A stretch of 64,000 bases of DNA from Mesocentrotus franciscanus (Eukaryota > Echinodermata > Echinoidea > Camarodonta > Strongylocentrotidae): NCBI GenBank assembly GCA_037976565.1, contig CP137682.1, forward strand, positions 22,868,800 through 22,932,799. Direction: 5' to 3'. The translations under genes were made by a program, and so were the position numbers. Position 1 is the first letter of the stretch, and each line of letters begins with the position of its first letter. Below, one piece after another: positions 52,401 to 63,726 of the stretch. The notes under the pieces were generated by a model that was not told the DNA's origin, made no database searches, and saw only the letters and a program-made list of their open reading frames with translations.

Positions 52401-55400
52401 CCATGATTTGGCACCTAAAGGGCAATACAACATCTTTTTTTTTTTAGGCCTCAGCATGTAATCGCATGTGCATGTCTAGAACCCACTTTTATCCTTGAGT
52501 ATGCTTTTTTTGCAGGCTTTCAGACGCTGGAGGATGCAGCTTGCTAGGCTGGACCTGATCCATACCCACTACCACGGAGCAGCCAACAATCATCTCTGCC
52601 TCATCATCCGGGCATGGCATGGGTGGGCGGAGACAACCAAGAGACTCCGCCTCACACATCAGGTCGTCACGCAACGATGCCATGCCGTCCTCGTGAACGA
52701 GGTATGGTTGTCATGGAAACAGGAGGCAGAGAAAACCAGGCAAGGACAGGCATTCCATGATGGGAAGATTCTTCACAGGTTCGTGCAAAAACTACCGTAT
52801 TTGCCGGCGTAAAGGCCGCAGTATTTTCTCTTCCGAACATATCAAAAAGTCTGGGTGCGGCCAATCCGCAACAACAGTAAAAAATCAGCTGTTAAAAACA
52901 GCACGTAATTTCGTACATATGGGACTCCCAACGGTACAATGACTAGATCTATACCAGTAATGGTACAGGACATTTCTAGATTAACGCCACACATCTTACC
53001 GACTATTTCATGTTGCATTGTTGACATGAAGTTTTGTTGATCTCGTGAATAAACTTCATTACCTATTTTTAACAAATTCTATCGGTAGATCTAGAGTTAA
53101 GTCCGTGCCATTGCATTGCTAAAAGAAGGGACCGTTACGGAGCTACCGCGCAACGCAACTGCGCATCCGGACGAAGTCTGTTTTCTTACTGTTTTCTTCG
53201 TATCCATTTCACGCAATTTTGTAGGTAGGGGTATAAATAAGATACCAAAACTGCCTTCGATACAGTACTAACTTCAAAATCAATGAAGATTTGCTAAATT
53301 ACGATCAATTTTGCGGTAAACTTATTTTTTACTGTAAATTTTATAAAAATATTGATGAATTTGGTATCAGTTTGTAGAAAAATAGTTTTCTACAAGAAAT
53401 TTACGATAATTTTGTTTGGTCTGTTTGGTTTTTTTTTAAAAATTTTTTGTTTTGTTTTAGTCTATGAAATGTCAAAATCGGGGGTGCGGCCTATGCGGCG
53501 CTGCGGCCTTATCGCCGGCAAATACGGTATGCAGTCCAATTCTTTTCTCGAATGAAGCCAATATAACCGAAGTTCTAGCTCTTGCTAATTCTTTGACTAA
53601 TTTTTTGCCAATTCTATCCCACAAAAAATATTGACGTGCTTGACTCTCTTTGTTCCCAAACATAAAATCTAAAGTCAATTCTATTCGTAATTCAAGTACA
53701 CAGTAATTCAATGCTAATTAACATGCCTGTAATAGAATTCAAATATAAACTGTGAGCAAATGAAATGGTACACTTATATTTTTCATTTTTCCTTGTTTAC
53801 GTTTATTATCAATTTGTGCGATATGTTGAACAATTCTTCATTTCTAATCTCAAATTTTTTTTCTTGTCAATTTTTGTAAAGTATATTGGATTCTTTTATA
53901 TAATATTGAACAATGCAACTATGTTATCTTTGTATGTATCAGTATTTGGAATGTTTTTACAAGGAATTTTCTTTCAATAAACCAAATAACCATAAAAATT
54001 AATATGTAGATTGTCATGGCTGAAATAGCAAGTACATTTGTAACTCCAGGGAGCTCTGCTGCCAAAGGTGTCGGAGCTCCAGAGCCTGCATAGGAAAACG
54101 ATTCAACCAGTGGGTTGGGGCACATTTTTTCAAAATGTAAAGTAGTAATTACAATTTTGACTTACAATGTTTTTCAACTCCTCTGGGCATCCGGACAACC
54201 ACTTGAAATTATAATTTGAAGAAGTCTTCGATGGGAAGTAGCGGCGCAGCACATACCGCGCATGTTGAATCGACGAGGAATCACCCTTTTTCCCATCAAA
54301 GACTTCTTCAAATTATAATTTCAAGTGGTTGTCCGGATGCCCAGAGGAGTCAAAAAACATTGTAAGTCAAAATTGTAATTACTACTTCTTTACATTTTGA
54401 AAAAATGGGCCCCAACCCGCTGTTTGAATTGATTTTTTTTATGCAGGCTCTGGAGCTCCGGTGGCAGAGCTCCCTGGAGTTAGTACATTTTGTTCTACAT
54501 CACATGCTCCAGCGAAAATTACTCTCTGGTCAATTTCTGACTCTAACTAAATTCCTACCTTCAACTCTGGACCCAACACTACCCCTAACCCAAACCTCAA
54601 CTCCAAACCTAACTCCAGACCTAGCCCTAAACCTAACCTCAACTCCAAACCTAACTCCAGACCTAGCCCTAAACCTAACCTCAACTCCAAACCTAACTCC
54701 AGACCTAGCCCTAACCCTAACCTCAACTCCAAACGTTACTCCAGACCTAGCCCTAACCCTAACCTCAACTCCAAACCTAACTCCAGACCTACCCCTAAAC
54801 ATTACCTACATGTGACCCCAATCGCTACACTAGCCCTTTATCCCATACAAAATAAAAGCCCAGAGAAAATGTTATCAGAGCAAATGTCTGGGGTACCGTT
54901 GACTTTGTAAAAAAAATAGTAGATTTCAAGCAAGTATAAAACTGACCTCTGGTGTTAAGATGAGACGAAAGAGAATAATGAATGAAGTATCCACATAGAT
55001 GAATGATTTTTGCCATATAAAGAGGCTTTGCATTTCCTCATGATTTAACAGTTTAAAAGAGAAAGACCAGTTCTGGTCATGCCATTGCATTGTGAAAGAA
55101 ACGTTGTGGAATCGATCAGAAAAGGTTGATCATCTAGCATATAAGTATTGGTGTGTACTGCAAGGTTCTGGAATCATCAAAATGATAAGAAATTTGGCCC
55201 AGTTTTGGTAAAGTTACAAGCACTGTACACAGAAAGATGTATATGGGACTACGTGACCACGTGCGCGATATCTATTTGGTCCCAATAGATATAATAATTT
55301 ACCAAATATATCAATTAGTAGGCGGTTTCCCGACTTTGCCGGCAAAATTTGTATCATCACGTATTAGTCAAAACATATTCTTTCACATGATTGGTAATGA

Positions 55401-58400
55401 GAGCTTCCATTTCATTTTTTGAGAGAGGCGTTTCCAAAACTGGTCTATACCTTAAAGTTCAGATTTTATTGTACATGTGTTATAGACCTGTTCGTAGTTA
55501 CCATATGGCACAGATGACCCCAAATTTCCACATATCTCTAAAACATAGAGAGGTCATACTTTTTTGCATTTTAGAACAATAACTCCCAAAGTGATGGAGG
55601 TGCTACTTGAATTCATGAGCATGTCTCTTGTATTCATCTTGATGGGTTGTACAATTTGGTGCAAACGACCTTAATGTGCTCATGTGCAGATTGTGGCTTT
55701 GACATTGCTTTACTGCTCTTTGTCAGGACTTTCAGTGGATGGAAATCAGTAATCCACGGTGTGAAGCAGCATAGACTGGGCATGGATTCCATCCAGTCAA
55801 GGAAGAAACGTGCAACGCTATCTGCTTGCTTCAAACTCTGGCAGATGGAATACAAGGCCAGGAGGTTTGCTGTAATGCAGGGGTGCAGACAGGCTAGGAG
55901 AATACAGGCCAAGGTCCTTACTGCGTGGAAGATGGTTGTAGCAGAAAGTCGTTGTGAGAGACAAGAACAGAATGAAGTCCTACATGAGGTATTTGCAATA
56001 TACATGTAACTACAGTCAAACCTGCTGTAAAACCACTTGTACAGAAAAACTACATGCCTATAAAGACCACTGTGTTTTGGTTCCAGTTGAACCTTGTCGT
56101 AAAGACCACCTGCATATAAAGACCAGTTTTTTTGTCCGCCTTGAGTGTACAACTTTTACTTGATTGTTATTTTCATTTCTGTATTTTTAAAAGTTGCTTT
56201 TTTCATAAATAATGAAGATTATTTTCATGAGTGTACTTCCCATTTCAAATGCCCAACACCATTTTGCTCACAGGCTTTTCGATTTGGCGAAATCAGTACC
56301 TTGAAAGAAACGTAGAAAGCAAGTGACCCTGTCTGCTGCCACCCACTGGCGACATTTAGTTAGGAGATCAAGGGAGCTTACGGAGACCATGAACTTGTTC
56401 GGTGCTCAGTGGAGGAAAGAAAGCTCAAACAAACATTCATTTGGTGGCAAAGGTCATGGATAAGCCATCAGCTTGCTCATCGTTACTATGGCAACATACT
56501 ACTCCACAGGTTAGTATTAATTCTGTAGTTGTGTGTACAGGGGCCATATTCTGAAAACTATGTTATCTTTTATGTTATGGAAAAAGATGTAATACTTCTT
56601 GTTTGTGCTTGCATAGATGTCTCCTAACTATACGCTTATGAAGCCAGCTTTGCACAGGCACTCGTCAATGACTTGTTCTACTGTTGATTTGTTAAAACCG
56701 GTTATATCTGTTTACTAATTTAAAAGATAACAACCCCAGGCAGCTATGACCTGAGTTTGGATTAAAATTTGATTAAAATCTACACTAGATGAATTCTTTC
56801 CAATTGTTGCCCTGAATTGTCTTATTTGATGCAATTCTGTAGTCAGATAACGGCCTGTGATTGACTGAAAATTGTGGTGAAGTGAGTGCCTCCCAGAATT
56901 TCCACTTTAAAGTTCAAGGTCATAGGGTCATAAAAGTGTTAAAAACTGCCAGAAAAAAGATTGTTATCACGATAACTTGAAAAGTAATAAAGCAATCCAA
57001 ACCAAACTTCGATAAAGTATGTATGAACATTGCAAGGATGAATTGATTAGATTTTCACTGGAGTAAGTCAAAGGTCACAGGGTCATGAAAAAGTTTAAAA
57101 TATCTGATAATATTTCTGTTTTTTTTTTACTACCTTTCCTTTTTTTGTATAGATCCATGCAGGGATTGAAAGAGCTACTCCAGAGGTCTAGAAGACACTG
57201 TGTCTTGGAACAGCATTTTGTATCCCAGAGGAGAAAAGTTTTGGTAATGACTATTCCAGTTCACAATTTTCTTAAAGGGCAATCCAACCCTTCTAATAAG
57301 TTCATTTGAATGAAAGCATAAAAATCAGAGTAACAGAATGGCGAAAGTTTGAAATAAATCGGACCAATATTAAGAAAGTTATGAGTGTTTGAAATATGAG
57401 ATCACTACAGCTGTGCCAATCTCAAATCTGCAATTTTGTCAATGGATTGTGACGTAGTGATGGATTACCTTCCTGTTTGTCGCGTACAAAAAAAATATCA
57501 CTTATTTCTGTTTTTCTTCCAAGTGCCTTCACCCTCGGGGCACTACTCAAAATATATCATGGAGAGTATATTATTACATGTCCTCTAAAAAAGAACAGAC
57601 CATCCTGAGTCATACATTTATGAAAAGTTGAAATTTGAGTCCTTTTGTGTATTGGAGCAAATGGGAAAGTCGTCCGCCACTACATCACATAGACATTATC
57701 AATTCAGCCAATTTTAAGAGCCCATACCTATAGTAATTGCAACTTTCAAAAATCGTAACTTTCTAATTTTTTGTCCGATTTCATTCAAACTTTCATCAGT
57801 ATGCTTCTCTGATTTTTCTGCTTTATTCTAGACAAGTTTGCTATTAAGGTTGGATTTCCCTTTAAGGTCTAAATAAATCGCTTTTTTATCCTCAAGTTGG
57901 CACCAATTAATCGTATTTTCCACAGAATGGAGGGAGAAGGGCATTAACTCTGTGTAAAATGTTATAATTTAACGCTATTCCAGGCTGATTCCAAATGGAC
58001 AATATTTACTTGGGATAATGCAAATCACTTGTCCTATCGATTCACCCCTCCTTAAAAACGTTTCATATTTTTAAAGGTACTACATGTATGTCCCATTTGT
58101 AGTCAATATCAAATTCTGTAGAACTTTGCAGGGATTATGAATATGTCACGTATGCCCTATCTGTGAAATTTAAACGTTAGTAGTGTCCTAGTATTCAAAT
58201 TATGCAAGGAAACCCGTTTACTTTCTAGATTTCACTGTCAGACACTGTTGAGTGAGTGAGTGACTTTTTTTTTTCTTTGGTAATAACATACATAAAATGA
58301 GCTGTAAAGGGTACATGAGCATTTGTCTACATCAATAACCCACTTCTTGTAATGGCCCAAATTAAACTGATTGAATCTTTGCGCAGCACAAAACGTACGA

Positions 58401-61400
58401 CCATTTGGTACAAGGGTCTGAAAATCAGACTATTACTAAATGGATTGCAATCACTAAAGTCGATTCGACAACTAACGGTCATTATTTTCCCACTAAAAGA
58501 TTTTTTCAAGCCCTTTCGCTTTGAGGAAGTTCTAAATCAGTATTATCTTTCAAATGCCGTTGGAATTTAACCTTTTCATTTTTCGGCCTGCAAATGGGAC
58601 ATAGAACCTTTAGAGAGATTGAAGTGTGTGTTGTTTGCTGAGATCAAAAGGGCATAACTAATATCTTAAAATTCAGAATTAACGCTGTTCTGGCTGTAAA
58701 CAGACAGTGAATGAGCAAAAGTGTGATGGAGGAAACCTTTGAGGGCATGTCTAATTGTCTATGTGGAAAACAGTACCTTTGAAAATGTAATGATTATTTA
58801 TATATGGTTTTAGCATCAAGCCATATGCACCTAGCTCCCACTTAATTGCAATAATTGTACTGATAATTCTTTCCTCAATTCAGTTGGAAGTGTACTTCAG
58901 GAAGTGGAAGGATAGGCAGAGTCACATGACCAACCTACATGTCACAGCCGCAAAGGTCAAAGGTGAATTGGCTGACAGGTCAGTCGGTGTTGCATTTCTC
59001 ATGTGGCGTCTACGCTATCAGGAGAGAAAGACTGAGCATAGCTACAAGCATAAGCTCATGTTGAAGGTATGAACACTGTGTGAACATCAACGTTGTGTAG
59101 AAGTACATGTAGAAGGTATTTCAGATTAGCTTAAAGGTATAGACCAGTTTTGGAAACGCCCCCTCTCAAAAAATGAAATGGAAGCTCATGTGAAAGAATA
59201 TGTTTTGACTAATACGTGATGATACAAATTTTGCCGGGAAATCGCCTACTGATTGATATATTTGGTAAATTATCATATCGATCTGGACTGCCTGGACAGA
59301 TATCGCAATCGCGTATATAGCCCCGTATACATCTTTCTGTGTACAGTGCTTGTAACTTTACCAAGACTGGGCCAAATTTCTTATCATTTTGATGATTCCA
59401 GAACCTTGCAATACACACCAATACTTATATTCTAGATGATCAACCTGATCGATGATCGATTCCACAACGTTTCTTTCACAATGCAATCGCATGACCAGAA
59501 CTGGTCTATACCTTTAAAGGAAACCCTACCCCAAAGTATTAAGTGTAGAAATTCTGAAAAACAAGATGTATTCCTACCCTTTGATGTACAATATTCCTTA
59601 CGAAAATGTAAAGAGATTCATACATTAAGATATTCTTAGCGTGATGTGATGCCTTTTAGCATGACATGGGCGCAGCCATTTTCTTTAAAAATGTAACGTA
59701 CCTGGGGGGTGTTTCACAAAGATCCTAAGTTGAACTTATCTCTAAGTTGGACTTAACAATTATGGAAAGCCGTTAGCTTCTTTGAAAATATTTTGTAAAA
59801 GTTATTTCAAAAGGCATAAAATGTTGATTCAAATCACTCACATTTTCTATTATCAAGGAGATTTCATGTACTTGATGTGGAATTATGAAAAGTCTAAAAT
59901 ACTTGAATTTTTGCTTTTGAATATATTTTATTTTAAGGCTACAAATGGCTCTCCATAATTTTTAAGTCCAACTTGAGTTAAGTTCGACTTAGGATCTTTG
60001 TGAAACTCCCCCCAGGTGAAGTTGTACATGTATCATGCACCAAGCTTTAGTTGGAAAGACTTTAAAAAAAAATCAATAACAAAATCTTTACTTTTCAATG
60101 AGAAAAAATCATAGCTAAGAAGATAAAAATTATATTTGGTGAAAAATGTATAACAGAGGAACAATGTGACTAATTCATTTAAACATACTAAAATATAGCA
60201 GTTGACAAAATCATTTCATTCATGAGTAATCTTCACCCCAGAAGAGCAACAACTTATTTATGCAATATTTGTCCGGCAATTGTAGTACAAACTACAAAGG
60301 ATAATAGCAGGTGAATGAAATGCTTCATCACCGCACACACCTGGGAAGGAAGCATCCATAGATTTGAATACAATTACTTGATAAACGACTTCACATAGTA
60401 CATCACATTATCAAGAAAATGGCGATGCCCGTGTCATGCTGAGAAACTACATTTTTGTCTCGCCTGCGTAGCAAAAAGCGAGACATAGGTGCCGCTTTTC
60501 CGGTGACGGCGGCGACGGCGTCAACATCAAAACTTAACCTAAGGTTAAGTTTTTGAATTGTTAATATAATTTTGAAAGTATAAGGTCCTATTAAATGAAA
60601 CTTGGACTAAAGGGTTATCAAGTATCCCCAATCATGTGAGGAAAATTTCAGGTCACAAAGTCAAGGTCAAAGGTCATTTCAGGTCAACAAACTTAGACTA
60701 TGTTGTGGCATCATCATCAAAAACTTAACCTGAGGTTAAGTTTTTGAATTTGTAATATAATTTTGAAAGTATAAGTTCTTATTCAATGAAACTTAGACTA
60801 AAGGGTTATCAAGTATCCCCAATCATGTGAGTAGAATTTCAGCCCACTAGGTCAAGGTCAAAGGTCATTTCAGGTCAACAAACTTAACTATGTTGTGGCA
60901 TCAGGCTAAGATTTTTTAATTGTTATCATAATTTTGAAAGTATACATTCCTATTCCATGAAACTTGAACATAAGGGTTATCAAGTATCACCAATCATGTT
61001 ATTAGTCTTTTAGGTGACAAAGTAAAGGTCAAATGTCATTTCAGGTCTGGAAACTTAGACTTTGTTGTGGCATCAACATCAAGATTTTGAAATTTTAGCA
61101 TAATTTCAAAAGTGTTTGTTCAAATTCCATGAAACTTGTACCCAAGGGCTATCAAGTATCACAAATCATGTGACACAAATTCCAGGTCACAAAGTCAAGG
61201 TCAAAGGTCATTTTAGGTCAGTAGACTTGGATTATGTTATCAAAATTTAATATGAGAATTAATAAATAAATTGTTGTTATTTTTTCATATTTCATGAAAG
61301 TAAATATTCGAATCATTCAGTACTTTCCCATGAATATTCTAATAGTAATTTTAGTATTCGATCCCAGGCCTAGTATGTACATGATCAGTTACAGCTAGGT

Positions 61401-63692
61401 GACAATATTGATGTTTGGATAATATATATTGGAGTATATCTCATAATAATGTTCTCATTATGCTAATGAGACGTGATGTGATGTAGATGGGTTCTACCTT
61501 CCAATTGTTTTTACACAAAGTGCTGAAAAATCCTCTTTTCTTAAAAAGTTTATTAGATAACTTTATTTGTAAATTACTGACAAGCATTGAAACATTTGTA
61601 GTCTTACCCATACACTAAATCTCATTATATTGTATTCTTATGATACAGTAAATAATTATTCTGATGATTCATAATCAATATTCACTTCAAAATGCTTATT
61701 ATATTCAGAGGATTTCATTTTGGGGTCTGCAAATGGGCCACCCCGCCTATAAAAATAATGTCCCAACCTCAACTTTTCATCATATCGAATTGCGTAATGC
61801 CGAATTGCGTAATGCAGGCGAGACCGCCGAGAGCGTTTCACTTGTTCTTGCTTTAGGCCTCTCTCAAACACTTTGGTGGGAATCTTGTAGATTAATGGGC
61901 AAGAATATAATTAATCTCTCAGAAGAAGTAAAGTTATTTCTTGGGGTGAGGTTTCCTTTAAATGAAAAAAAAAGAAAGAAATAATAATTGGGTCTTATTT
62001 AGCCATGGTAGCCACATCTGTATGAATACTGCTCTTCCTGCAGCCCTTGCGTTTGTTATTACCCCAGTATTGCCAGGTACCCATTTACACCTGGGTAGAG
62101 ATGAGAGACAAATGCAGGCTAAACACCTTGTCCAAGAATGTAAGCACTGTGGGAGGATCGAACCCAGAACCTCTCGTATGAGAGTCAAGGGCTTTTACCA
62201 ATATACCACAGTGCTCGCTCCCCTAAAACCAGGGGGGGGTGTTTCACAAAGACTAAGATCGACTTTAAGTTGGACTTAAGTATAACAGGCCGTTCATGCC
62301 ACTGTTTGCTCTTACCATTTACTGGCATTTGTCTTTCAAGGGACGTACAAATCGTGGTTTCAAATCTACAGAGTTTACGTTTTTTGATAGTTCATTATTG
62401 AAGGAAAAAATATCATCTAAAGATTATAATTTAGAGACCAATGGGGATAGCAACCAATGGCATGAATGGCCTGCCATACTTAAGTCCAACTTAAAGTCGA
62501 TCTTGGTCTTTGTGAAACACCCCCCTTGTTTTAGTGACCACCTCTCTATAAAGTAATAATAATACAGTGAAACCTGCTTTAGCAACCACATGTATAGAAA
62601 GACCTTGTGTCTATAAAGACCACATTTTCTGTTTCCCTTCAATAGTGTTTGTCATTGGAACCTGTTCTAAAGGAACCTATATATCAAGACCACCTGCCTG
62701 TAAAGACCGCTTTCCATGTCTCCCTTAATGCCCCTCCAAAGTGATGGGAGCCCTAAATTCGCCAAAAATTTGATGGCAAAATTTCACTTAAATTGTATCA
62801 TCAATGTGAAAGAGGATGTCATTTAAGACACACTTCTGCAAAGATTTCCCCCAAAAAAACGTGTTTGAAGACAAATATTGATAAAAGAATACGTAATTTG
62901 GGTTTTCTGTTGTATGCAGAAAACCTAAATTTTGTATTCTTTCATCAATATTCAACTTCAAACACATTCGTTTTGAAAATCCTTGAAGAATTGTGTCTTA
63001 AATGACATCCTCTTTCACATTATGATACAATTTAAGTGAAATTTTGCCATCAAAATGTTGGGGCTCTCAACACTTAGAGGGGCTTTAAATGGCCTTTATA
63101 CACAGGTTTCACTGTAGCTACATTTATATACATATCCATCCCAGCGGGTGTTCAGTGCACCAACAAAATACTATTATTTGTGGACCAATTAGGTGCATGA
63201 ATGGACCCAAACGTTGATTCACAAATTCAACCTCCCATTCAGTCATACGTATTCTATAGAGATGCCCTTCAAGTTCACCCCATTATATATCAGTTTCTAC
63301 AGCTAATTTTTTCTGTTTTCTCAACAAAAATTAAAAAAGAGGTGTTGAATACCGGTATTAAATCAATTCTATAGCACTCATCTACTGTATAACATTTATA
63401 CAAATATGTTAAATTACGAAGGAAACTAAAACTTAAATTTTGTTTCACAAATACAATATAAATCTTGGAGATGCGTTATTCATCCAAAAAATAAGTACAA
63501 GGTGGAAATAAAATTAGAAATAAATATTTTCTAGCATAATATCAGTTACAAATTGATGAGAAATTATATTTAGACTATATCCTTTGTGGGAAGCACCATA
63601 ACTTCTTACCACGCTTACTCCAGTACCGGTACTGTTAAAATCATTTTTTTATCAAGAGTACCCCTCTCTCCCTCCACCCCTCTCTCTATCTC

Positions 63693-63726
<34 letters not shown>

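Larger units (their letters stand above)
59518..61957. mobile_element. TTAA-flanked 2.4-kb composite element
   Basis: TTAA at 59,514-59,517 and 61,958-61,961; AGGAAACCCTACCCCAAAG on the left pairs with TTGGGGTGAGGTTTCCT on the right. It contains a foldback MITE (about 59,705-60,014) and the GTCTCGCCTGC-bounded DR1 repeat array. No transposase seen. Confidence 0.65.

Noticed and set aside
54405..54815. 136-residue open frame with 14-residue repeats
   Set aside because: Tandem DNA repeat with a period divisible by 3; no splice or coding context.
38175..56509. Whole Sfi1-like gene as a pseudogene
   Set aside because: The splice sites, phases and long open exons (2.1 kb and 1.35 kb) are intact; four same-sign one-base losses are better explained by sequence error.
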